In this document: positions 18,736-25,702 of the stretch, one piece after another
Layout: each line of letters starts with the position of its first letter
How positions within the stretch are numbered: position 1 is the first letter of the stretch
Source: Achromobacter xylosoxidans
Lineage (GTDB): Bacteria > Pseudomonadota > Gammaproteobacteria > Burkholderiales > Burkholderiaceae_B
Assembly (NCBI RefSeq): GCF_001457475.1
Contig: NZ_LN831029.1
Coordinates: 4,836,001 to 4,900,000, forward strand
Direction of reading: 5' to 3'
Length of the DNA: 64,000 nucleotides
Notes under the pieces: model-generated
The model's database searches: none
What the model was told of the DNA's origin: nothing
What the model saw: the letters and a program-made list of their open reading frames with translations, nothing else
Made by a program: the position numbers and the translations under genes

Positions 18736-18839
18736 CGCCGTGCCGCCAGCGCAGGGATTCAAAGAGGGCCTGCGCCGGCAGATGGGTCCGGGCGGTGGTC
18801 AGTTCCATGCGGCGAAGCCGCCCGCGCGCCCACAATGAC

Positions 18840-18870
18840 AAAGGCCTGGCGAGTGACCGCCAGGCCTTTT
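18840..18870. terminator. rho-independent terminator, bidirectional
   Basis: Stem arms AAAGGCCTGGCG (18840-18851) and CGCCAGGCCTTT (18858-18869) with a 6-base loop and T/A runs on both sides. It sits between the convergent SDR gene and the leftward first tRNA-Arg gene and can end both transcripts. Confidence 0.75.
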
Positions 18871-18908
18871 CCAGTGCTTTTCGCAATGCTGTTTGCGCTG
18901 TGCTTTCC

Positions 18909-18956
18909 CAGCGCTGCATCAACCGCTGGTCTCAGCGCTGCATCAACCCTTGGTCC
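18909..18956. repeat. two-copy 24-bp tandem repeat
   Basis: The 16-mer CAGCGCTGCATCAACC occurs at 18909 and again at 18933, each followed by a similar eight bases (GCTGGTCT, CTTGGTCC), so the unit is 24 bp. It lies in the 150-bp leader-side gap between the terminator and tRNA-Arg. No gene is seen here. Function unknown. Confidence 0.6.
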
Positions 18957-19023
18957 CGCCACTGGTCTCAAACTCACTGCCTGGTGCAATGAAGAGCGTG
19001 CAGTGGCGCTGCGTGAAATGAGG

Positions 19024-19100
19024 TGGCGCGCCCGGCAGGATTCGAACCTACGACCCCCTGGTTCGTAGCCAGGTACTCTATCCAGCTGAGCTACGGGCGC
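19024..19100 (-). tRNA. tRNA-Arg(ACG), copy 1
   Basis: 77-nt tRNA including the encoded CCA. Read on the minus strand, the acceptor arms are GCGCCCG and CGGGCGC, the D region is TAGCTCAGCTGGATAGAG, the anticodon stem-loop is CCTGG-CTACGAA-CCAGG with anticodon ACG, and the T-loop is GGTTCGAATCC. A34 of this tRNA is normally deaminated to inosine to read CGU, CGC and CGA. It is the most downstream of three identical copies on this strand. Confidence 0.97.
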
Positions 19101-19410
19101 GCTAAAGAGGCGTGTTTATAACATGAAGCGGCTGAGCTCGGCAAATCGGCCCGCCCGTGCCGGGTTCTGAGGCAACACGTGAGCGGCATTCGGGAGCGGC
19201 GTCCCTCGGACCCGGGGACCGATGCGCCGGACAGCATGGACCCAGTCCGGCACGCTCCCACACGCCTTGCGCCAGATCAATTCCCGCACGAACCAACGGC
19301 GCTACGCTGAAGCCATCAATGCGCGGCAGCGAATCCGCGGCACCGCGGAAGAAACCGGGCGAGCCCGAACTTGTCGCGCGCCCTCCGGCAGCCTGGATGG
19401 AGGCATCAGC

Positions 19411-19623
19411 ATGGCCAAGAAATTTCCGTTGCATCCCAAGCACCCCGAACGCATCTGCTGGGGCTGTGACCGCTATTGCCCGACCGACGCGCTGGCCTGT
19501 GGCAACGGTTCCGATCGCACCATGCATCCGGCGGAACTGCTGGGCGACGACTGGTACACGGTTGGCAACTGGGACCTGGAAGACAGCGAGGAAAAAACCG
19601 TCGCGGCCACCACCGCGGGCTGA
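19411..19623 (+). CDS. DUF3079 family small protein
   Basis: 70-aa protein of the DUF3079 family, function unknown. It opens MAKKFPLHPKHPERICWGCD and carries a conserved cysteine set (CWGCDRYC, then ALACGNG) that could bind a metal, plus the family's GDDWYTVGNWDLED. The ATG at 19411 has a GGAGG ribosome site ten bases upstream; longer open frames upstream have no family similarity. It lies on the plus strand between two minus-strand tRNA-Arg genes, so it must have its own promoter in the roughly 310-bp gap 19101-19410, where I could not identify one. Confidence 0.85.
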   Translation: MAKKFPLHPKHPERICWGCDRYCPTDALACGNGSDRTMHPAELLGDDWYTVGNWDLEDSEEKTVAATTAG

Positions 19624-19735
19624 ACCCGCCGCGAGGTGTTTCAAGGCCTTCCCCGTCCGGCGGCTTCACTTCGCGCCGCCTCGTTTCCCCACACCCACAC
19701 CTCGCCACACCACACAAGGCGTCGCCGGAAAAACA

Positions 19736-19770
19736 AAAAGGCCTTCGATTAAAAAATCAAAGGCCTTTCG
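19736..19770 (-). terminator. rho-independent terminator after tRNA-Arg copy 2
   Basis: Symmetric arms AAAGGCCTT and AAGGCCTTT with flanking A and T runs (19736-19770). Read leftward, the hairpin follows the second tRNA-Arg by about ten bases and is trailed by a T-rich run. Read rightward it could also end the DUF3079 transcript. Confidence 0.7.
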
Positions 19771-19779
19771 TTTTTACTT

Positions 19780-19856
19780 TGGCGCGCCCGGCAGGATTCG
19801 AACCTACGACCCCCTGGTTCGTAGCCAGGTACTCTATCCAGCTGAGCTACGGGCGC
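19780..19856 (-). tRNA. tRNA-Arg(ACG), copy 2
   Basis: Identical in sequence to the copy at 19024-19100 over all 77 nt including CCA; anticodon ACG in the loop CTACGAA. The flanks differ completely from copies 1 and 3, so the duplicated unit is just the tRNA itself. Its own terminator follows immediately downstream on the minus strand. Confidence 0.97.
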
Positions 19857-19961
19857 TCCGGCAAAGAGGCAAAATTATATCAGAATAATTTCACGCTCGC
19901 ACTGCAGGTTTTTTGCACTGCTTTTTTTGCATTGCTTTTTACTGCTGTCCTGCATTTTCAA

Positions 19962-20038
19962 TGGCGCGCCCGGCAGGATTCGAACCTACGACCCCCTGGT
20001 TCGTAGCCAGGTACTCTATCCAGCTGAGCTACGGGCGC
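19962..20038 (-). tRNA. tRNA-Arg(ACG), copy 3
   Basis: Third identical 77-nt copy including CCA; anticodon ACG. It lies about 105 bp upstream of copy 2 on the same strand, separated by an AT-rich spacer. Copies 2 and 3 could be one transcript, with the terminator at 19736-19770 at its end. Confidence 0.97.
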
Positions 20039-20208
20039 TTGAAAAAGCAAGCCTTGAATCATAGCGTTGTTTCGCAAACCGCGCAAGTTGCGTGCCGCGA
20101 TCGCCTGCACGGCATGCCGCCCGCGAGCGTGCTCATACCAAACATGGCCTTGCCGGTGGCAAGGGGCGTGACATCCCCCGCGCTGTTTGACAACACCTCT
20201 CATTATCA

Positions 20209-20237
20209 TTGACTGGCGGTCAGTCATTATCTATAGT
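20209..20237 (+). promoter_or_regulatory. promoter with overlapping TGACTG-N5-CAGTCA operator
   Basis: A near-consensus sigma-70 promoter: -35 TTGACT at 20209-20214, 17-bp spacer, -10 TATAGT at 20232-20237. A 17-bp palindrome, TGACTG-GCGGT-CAGTCA, at 20210-20226 covers the -35 box and part of the spacer, the classic position for repression. Its half-sites look like those of TetR-family repressors, and a TetR gene lies just beyond the regulated gene. An AT-rich stretch just upstream (CATTATCATT, 20201-20210) looks weakly like part of a Fur box, but I do not rely on it. Confidence 0.6.
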
Positions 20238-20288
20238 CTGTCTCGGACCGCGCGTCGACATCGGCGCGCCGCTTGCCCCGCTACCGCC

Positions 20289-20978
20289 ATGATCGCTCCC
20301 TTCCCCCACTCCGCTTCGTCGCCCGTGCCGTGCCCCGTGCCACCGCCCGGGCTGGGTCCCTTGCGCCCCGGCCCGTTGCCGATCGGCATGCTCACCGTGG
20401 TGCTGGGGCCGGCGGCGTCCGGCAAGACGGGCTTGCTGGGCCGGCTGGCGCGCGACATGGCCGACGGCGAGAGCGGCGCGCGCATCATCCTGGCAGCGGC
20501 GCCACCCGTGACAGTACCTTCGCTGCGCGTGTTCGAGGCCTTGCTTTTGGCGCACAAGCAAGGCGGGCGCTGGGCGCTCGGAACCGAAGAGATCCAGGCG
20601 GTCGACGCCTGCTTGCGGCAAGCCGACCTGGCGCACGCCGCCGGCCTGCTGGTGGAACGGCTGGATGCGGCAGCCCGCCAGCGCCTGCTACTGGCGCTGG
20701 CCCTGGTCCGCAAGCCGGACGTGATCTTGATGGACGAACCCGAAGGCCCGCCGGCCGCCTCGTGCCAGGCGCGCATCGCCGCCTTGCTCAAGCATGCGGC
20801 AAGCGAGCTGGGCATCCGCGCCGTCATCGCCATGACCGATGCCGCCGCCGCGCTGCAGGTGGCCGACCGCGTGCTCGTGCTGGACCACGGCCGCCTGGTC
20901 GCCAAGGGCACGCCCGCGCAATTGCGCCAGCAGGTCCAGGCTGGCGACCTGGACGCCACGCTGTTGTCGTCCGCATGA
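20289..20978 (+). CDS. orphan ABC-type ATPase, degenerate
   Basis: 229-aa ABC ATPase with no permease or binding-protein gene beside it. Walker A is GPAASGKTG (residues 40-48) and Walker B with catalytic Glu is VILMDEPEG. The signature LSGGQ is replaced by RLDAAARQRL, and the switch-loop His position reads AVIAMTD, without His. The C-terminal RVLVLDHGRLVAKGTPAQL is like FecE/FepC iron-chelate importers. It may work with a distant permease or have a non-transport role. The ATG at 20289 is the only start after the promoter at 20209-20237 that keeps the whole domain. It converges on the TetR gene. Confidence 0.75.
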   Translation: MIAPFPHSASSPVPCPVPPPGLGPLRPGPLPIGMLTVVLGPAASGKTGLLGRLARDMADGESGARIILAAAPPVTVPSLRVFEALLLAHKQGGRWALGTEEIQAVDACLRQADLAHAAGLLVERLDAAARQRLLLALALVRKPDVILMDEPEGPPAASCQARIAALLKHAASELGIRAVIAMTDAAAALQVADRVLVLDHGRLVAKGTPAQLRQQVQAGDLDATLLSSA

Positions 20979-21003
20979 ACCCCGCTTCACGCGGCGCCGA
21001 CGG

Positions 21004-21660
21004 CTACTCGGAATCAGTCCGCGCGCCCAGCATGCGCAGATAGGCATCGGCGATGCCGCGAGCGAAATCGGTGGCATCGGATTGGCGCGACAGGATCGCA
21101 TCGTCGGTCGCGCAATGCACGCCGGCATAGATCAGCAACGCCATCATGCGCGGATTGTCGAGACGCCAGGCGCCGGCCTGCGCGCCCGCCCGCAGGATTC
21201 CCTGCAGCTGCGTGACCACCTGGTTTTCCGTATGACCCTCGCGCGCATGATGGTGCGGATGCGTGAAGACGATATCGTGCACGCGATAGGTGCGCAGGTA
21301 CATCGACACATTGGCATGGATCCAGGCGCGCAGCCGCCCCTCCCAGTCGTCCTCGGCGCAGGCGGCGACCGCGCGCTCGAGCCGCTCGACGAACTTCCGC
21401 ACATACCGTTCACCCAGCGCCACCAGCATTTCCTGCTTGGACGGGAAGTACACGTAGAACGTGCCCTTGGCCACGCCAGCCGCCTCGGTGATCTCGCTGA
21501 TGGTGGTGGCCTCGACACCCTTTTCCAGGAACAGCGCCTGCGCGGCGCCCATCAATTCGTCCAGGCGCACTTCCGCGGGCTTGGTGCGGGACGGCGCCGT
21601 TCTGTGCGCGGAGTCGTCTGCGGTGTGATCGGTCATTGCTTTCACTCGGATTTCATCCAT
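21004..21660 (-). CDS. TetR-family transcriptional regulator
   Basis: TetR/AcrR repressor, up to 218 aa. The N-terminal HTH is clear: AAQALFLEKGVEATTISEIT, then AAGVAKGTFYVYFPSKQEML; the rest is a helical ligand domain. The start is uncertain: the ATG at 21658-21660 gives 218 aa and one at 21634-21636 gives 210 aa; neither has a strong ribosome site. A short histidine run (HPHHHAREGH) near residue 135 might bind a metal or haem. It is convergent with the orphan ABC ATPase, whose promoter carries a TetR-like palindrome, and divergent from the phosphoesterase gene 183 bp away. Confidence 0.88.
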   Translation of the reverse strand: MDEIRVKAMTDHTADDSAHRTAPSRTKPAEVRLDELMGAAQALFLEKGVEATTISEITEAAGVAKGTFYVYFPSKQEMLVALGERYVRKFVERLERAVAACAEDDWEGRLRAWIHANVSMYLRTYRVHDIVFTHPHHHAREGHTENQVVTQLQGILRAGAQAGAWRLDNPRMMALLIYAGVHCATDDAILSRQSDATDFARGIADAYLRMLGARTDSE

Positions 21661-21843
21661 GGCGCCAGTCTAAGGGAATTTTGCGCCAGCCTCCCCAGCG
21701 TACAGCTTTCTGACAGCGGACGGTCACATCGATAGAACCTGCGGTCTCTAGCCTACCGGCCTGCAAACCCATTTCAAGCCGGCTGTCATCCGGCGACCCG
21801 TGGCGCAATGACAGGGCGCCGCCCACACCGCAAGGTCTACAAC

Positions 21844-23586
21844 ATGTCTGAAAAAGAAAAGCGCGCGGCCACGCCGGCCGTCGCGACACCGACCGCCGCC
21901 GATTCCCAGGATGCCAATGCCCCCGCCCGGGCCACCCGCCGCGGCTTCCTGACCGGCATCGCGGCGCTTGGCGCCAGCGCCGCCGCGATGGGCGCCCTGG
22001 CAGGCTGCTCCAGCGACGACGATGACGACGGCAACGACAACACGCCTCCCACCGCCCCCGCGCCGGTCGACGTGACGGCGCAATTGCGCAAGAACGTCAA
22101 GACGCTGGTGGTGATCTTCGCGGAGAATCGCAGCTTCAACAACCTTTTCGCCAACTTCCCCGGCGTGGAAAAACCGCTGTCGGCACTGACCGCCGCGGAC
22201 TACACGCAGAACGATCGCGACGGTACGCCGCTGCCGGTGCTGCCGCCCGTGTGGGGCGGCATGGTGCCAACCTCGCAGCAGGCCAACCATGTTGCCTATC
22301 AGGTGGCCGAGAACGCGCCCTACATGAACAACCTGCCCAACGCGCCGTTCGACCTGCGCGGTCCGCAGGGCGAGCCGCTGCCGCAGGGCGTGGTCACGCG
22401 CGACCTGTGGCACGTGTTCTACCAGAACCAGATGCAGATCAACGGCGGCAAGAACGACCGCTTCGTGGCCTGGGCCGACTCGGGCGCCCTGGTCATGGGC
22501 CACTATGGCGACTCCGCGTACAACCTGCGCCTGTGGCAGCTGGCGCAGGAATTCGTGCTGTGCGACAACTTTTTCCAGGGCGCCTTCGGCGGCTCGTTCC
22601 TGAACCACCAGTACCTGATCGCCGGTCGTCCGCCGTTCTATCCGAACGCCGCCGCCTCGGTCGCCAGCACCCAGATCGCGCAATTGCAAAGCAGCGATCC
22701 GGCCGATCCGCGCCTGCAGCCCAAGCCCGCTTCGCCGGCCAGCGCCCTCACCGGCATCCCGCAATTCGGTGCCAGCGCGCTGACGCCGGACGGCTATGGC
22801 GTCAACACCATGGCCCCGCCCTACTGGCCGTCGTTCTCGCGCGACGCCGCGCATCCGGAACTGGCCGACGCCACCAGCCCACAGACCATGGTGCCGCAGG
22901 AACACCCCAACATCGGCGACCTGATGGACGCCAAGGGCCTGGACTGGGCCTGGTATGCGGGCGGCTGGCAGGCGGCGGTCGACTCGACCGCCAATTCCGG
23001 CTTTCCGTCGTCGCCCAATTTCCAGGCGCACCACCAGCCCTTCAATTACTTCAAGAGCACCGGCCCCGGCACCGCGGCCCGCGCCGCGCACCTGCGCGAT
23101 GGCGGCCTGGGCGATCTGGCGTCGACCAACCGGTTCCTGGCCGATGCCGAAGCCGGCAAGCTGCCGCCGCTGACGTTCTACAAGCCGCAAGGCAACCTGA
23201 ACATGCACGCCGGCTATGCCGACGTGGATTCGGGCGACCGGCACATCGCCCACATCGTCGACAGCCTGCGCAAGAGCGCCCAATGGGAGAACATGGTGGT
23301 GGTCATCACCGTGGACGAGAACGGCGGCTGGTGGGACCATGTCGCGCCGCCGGCGGGCGACCGCTGGGGCCCTGGCACCCGCGTTCCCGCGCTGGTGGTC
23401 TCGCCCTTCGCCCGCAAAGGCACCGTGGACCACACCATCTACGATACCGGCTCGATCCTGCGCCTGGCCGCGCGGCTGTTCGACCTGCCCACCCTCGATG
23501 GCCTGAAAGCCCGCGACGACGCCATGAAAGCGCGTGGCCAGCAGCCCATGGGCGACCTGACCAACGCGTTGGCCTTCAACGCCTGA
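21844..23586 (+). CDS. phosphoesterase-family (AcpA/phospholipase C-like) Tat lipoprotein
   Basis: 580-aa member of the phosphoesterase family PF04185, which includes acid phosphatase AcpA and phospholipase C. The N-terminus has the twin-arginine motif TRRGFLTG (about residues 36-43) and then a hydrophobic stretch ending in a lipobox, ALAGC (Cys near 59), so it is probably folded in the cytoplasm, exported by Tat and lipidated. Metal and active-site segments include VVIFAENRSFNNLF, HQYLIAG and ITVDENGGWWDHVAPP. The ATG at 21844 begins MSEKEKR; an earlier in-frame ATG adds 12 residues before the Tat signal. No clear partner genes; phosphate-ester scavenging is the likely role. Confidence 0.88.
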   Translation: MSEKEKRAATPAVATPTAADSQDANAPARATRRGFLTGIAALGASAAAMGALAGCSSDDDDDGNDNTPPTAPAPVDVTAQLRKNVKTLVVIFAENRSFNNLFANFPGVEKPLSALTAADYTQNDRDGTPLPVLPPVWGGMVPTSQQANHVAYQVAENAPYMNNLPNAPFDLRGPQGEPLPQGVVTRDLWHVFYQNQMQINGGKNDRFVAWADSGALVMGHYGDSAYNLRLWQLAQEFVLCDNFFQGAFGGSFLNHQYLIAGRPPFYPNAAASVASTQIAQLQSSDPADPRLQPKPASPASALTGIPQFGASALTPDGYGVNTMAPPYWPSFSRDAAHPELADATSPQTMVPQEHPNIGDLMDAKGLDWAWYAGGWQAAVDSTANSGFPSSPNFQAHHQPFNYFKSTGPGTAARAAHLRDGGLGDLASTNRFLADAEAGKLPPLTFYKPQGNLNMHAGYADVDSGDRHIAHIVDSLRKSAQWENMVVVITVDENGGWWDHVAPPAGDRWGPGTRVPALVVSPFARKGTVDHTIYDTGSILRLAARLFDLPTLDGLKARDDAMKARGQQPMGDLTNALAFNA

Positions 23587-23666
23587 ACGTCGCGCGCCGA
23601 TACGGCTTAGAATCTTCCTCGGAGGGGCGCAATCGCGTCGCCCCGCCAACGCGAGGATGCTCCGCC

Positions 23667-24284
23667 ATGGAAGACTTCTGGTTCGCCAAAGCCAAGCGCC
23701 TGCAGGCCATCGCCTGCACCGGCCTGGCCTATTGCGACGACGACTACGAACGCGAGCGCTTGCAGGAGACCCTGGACATCGCCAACGGCATGCTGGCGCG
23801 CCTGGCCACGGCTCCAGTCGAGCGCATCGCCCAGTTGTCCCCCGACGCCCGCGCCTATCCCACGCCCAAGGTCGACGTGCGCGCCGCCGTCATCCGCGAC
23901 GGCCGCATCCTGCTGGTGCAGGAACGCAACAACGGCCGCTGGACATTGCCGGGCGGCTTTGCCGAGATCGGCTATTCCGCCGCCGAAAACGCCGAAAAGG
24001 AAGTCATGGAGGAAGCCGGCCTGAAGGTGCGCGCCAGCGCCCTGTACGGCGTGCGGCACAAGGCCAAGGGGCCCTTCGCCCCCGACGTGCGCGACTTCTA
24101 CAAGCTGTATTTCCTGTGCCAGCGGCTGGACGACGGCGCTCCCGCCCCGGGACCGGAAACCGCCGACGCCGCCTACTTCGCGCCGGACCGACTGCCGCAC
24201 TTGTGCCGCGACCGGGTCGCCGCGCAGGATATCGAACGCGCCTTCGCCTTCATGGCGCGGCCCGACCGGGTGTTCCTGGACTAG
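23667..24284 (+). CDS. NUDIX hydrolase with N-terminal helical domain
   Basis: 205-aa NUDIX enzyme. Residues 1-65 are a helical N-terminal domain (Nudix_N type) and the catalytic domain follows: DVRAAVIRDGRILLVQERNN, TLPGGFAEIGYSAAENAEKE and VMEEAGL. The first Glu of the textbook NUDIX box is Tyr here (GYS), and the REU Arg is Lys; this is usual in this subfamily of ADP-ribose or CDP-choline-type pyrophosphatases. The ATG at 23667 has GCGAGGA upstream. It lies between the phosphoesterase and mnmH on the same strand but with its own spacing; no functional link is obvious. Confidence 0.9.
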   Translation: MEDFWFAKAKRLQAIACTGLAYCDDDYERERLQETLDIANGMLARLATAPVERIAQLSPDARAYPTPKVDVRAAVIRDGRILLVQERNNGRWTLPGGFAEIGYSAAENAEKEVMEEAGLKVRASALYGVRHKAKGPFAPDVRDFYKLYFLCQRLDDGAPAPGPETADAAYFAPDRLPHLCRDRVAAQDIERAFAFMARPDRVFLD

Positions 24285-24347
24285 CGAGTCCGGCAGGTCC
24301 CCCGGCGGCGTGCGAGAATTCGCTCTTCTTCCCTGGATCTTCCCGCC

Positions 24348-25391
24348 TTGAAACATCTGCTTGTCGGCCTGGACAGACGAGATGAGTTCGACGACATCAT
24401 CGATGTGCGCACGCCACTCGAGTATGCCGACGACCACATCCCCGGCGCGCTGAACGCCCCGGTATTCAGCAACGAGGAGCGCGCCCGCGTCGGCACGCTG
24501 TACCGGCAATCGCCCTTCGAAGCCACGCGCCTGGGCGCCGCGCTGGCGGCGCGCAACATCGCCCGCCACCTCGACACCACCTTCGCCGACCGGACGCAAG
24601 GCTGGCGCCCGCTCATCTACTGCTGGCGCGGCGGCAAGCGCTCGGGCTCGATGACGGTGATGTTCAACATGATCGGCTGGCGCGCGCGCCAGCTCGATGG
24701 CGGCTACAAGACCTACCGCCGCGCCACGCTGGAAGCGCTGGACGCGCTGCCCGCCGGCCTGCGCTTCGTGGTGCTGACCGGCCCCACCGGCAGCGGCAAG
24801 ACGCGCCTGCTCAACGCGCTGCAACAGGCTGGCGCGCAGACGCTGGACCTGGAGGCGCTGGCCGCGCACCGGGGCTCGCTGCTGGGCGCGCGGCCGGGCG
24901 TGCCGCAACCGACGCAAAAACGCTTCGACACGCTGCTGGCGGCGCGCCTGCGCGAGCTGGACGCCTCGGGGCCGGTATTCGTCGAAGCCGAAAGCCGCAA
25001 GATCGGCGCGGTGGCGCTGCCCGCCGCGCTGCTGGCCGCCATGCACCAGGGCGCCTGCGTCGCGGTCTCTGCCAGCCCCGAAGACCGCGCCGCCTTCCTG
25101 CGGCAGGACTATGCGCAACTGCTGGACGACCCCGCCGCGTTCAAGTCGCAGTTGCAACGCCTGGTCGGCCTGCACAGCCGCGACACCATCGGCGACTGGC
25201 TGCGCATGGTCGACGAAGGCCGCGACGCCGACCTGGCGCGCGAGCTGATCGACAAACACTACGACCCGGCCTATGCCCGCAGCAGCCACGCCCATTTCAC
25301 GCGCCTGCCCCAGGCGCTGCAAGTGGTGTTCCGTCCCAACGACAGCGATCTCGTGGCGCAGGCGCGCGCGCTGCTGGCGGCGCTGGGCTGA
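24348..25391 (+). CDS. mnmH: tRNA 2-selenouridine synthase MnmH (SelU)
   Basis: 347-aa enzyme that converts 2-thiouridine at the wobble position of tRNAs for Lys, Glu and Gln to 2-selenouridine, through a geranylated intermediate, using selenophosphate. Domains: an N-terminal rhodanese domain with IIDVRTPLEYADDHIPGALN and the active Cys in LIYCWRGGKRSGSM (near residue 93), and a C-terminal P-loop domain with VLTGPTGSGKTRLL (near residue 141). The only start that keeps the first strand of the rhodanese domain is the TTG at 24348. selD is not in the window. A hairpin at 25441-25475 follows. Confidence 0.9.
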   Translation: MKHLLVGLDRRDEFDDIIDVRTPLEYADDHIPGALNAPVFSNEERARVGTLYRQSPFEATRLGAALAARNIARHLDTTFADRTQGWRPLIYCWRGGKRSGSMTVMFNMIGWRARQLDGGYKTYRRATLEALDALPAGLRFVVLTGPTGSGKTRLLNALQQAGAQTLDLEALAAHRGSLLGARPGVPQPTQKRFDTLLAARLRELDASGPVFVEAESRKIGAVALPAALLAAMHQGACVAVSASPEDRAAFLRQDYAQLLDDPAAFKSQLQRLVGLHSRDTIGDWLRMVDEGRDADLARELIDKHYDPAYARSSHAHFTRLPQALQVVFRPNDSDLVAQARALLAALG

Positions 25392-25440
25392 CGCATTTTC
25401 CTACCTGAAATCCGCTTCGGCGGAGTCAAGAATTTTCTTA

Positions 25441-25475
25441 AAGGCCGCATTTTTCCGCCGGGAAATGCGGCCTTT
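25441..25475 (+). terminator. stem-loop after mnmH
   Basis: Perfect 12-bp arms AAGGCCGCATTT (25441-25452) and AAATGCGGCCTT (25463-25474) with a 10-base loop. The following T-tract is short, so termination may be partial. It separates mnmH from the autotransporter. The rest of 25392-25702 holds no gene I can support; it is comparatively AT-rich and probably carries the autotransporter promoter. Confidence 0.6.
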
Positions 25476-25702
25476 CCGCGCCCGTTTTCAATTCATTACT
25501 TCTCCTTCCAATCTATACAGCGCTTCTAAGAATCGTCTTATTTTTCTGCGCGCTTCCGAAACGCACCATGGACGCTACTGCCACGTCATCGCCTTTGTCC
25601 GATACGCACCAGTACGCTTCAGTGGCCGCCGTTTCGTCCGGGGCCCGGATCTGATCGATAAAAGTGTATGGGGTTGCCAAGGCCAAGGGCCAAGGAGCCC
25701 CT

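Noticed and set aside
20201..20226. Fur box before the orphan ABC ATPase.
   Set aside because: Only about ten bases (CATTATCATT) look Fur-like; the stronger symmetric element is the TGACTG-N5-CAGTCA palindrome.
24348..25391. Selenoprotein or SECIS element near mnmH.
   Set aside because: No in-frame TGA or suitable hairpin; MnmH uses selenophosphate but is not itself a selenoprotein.
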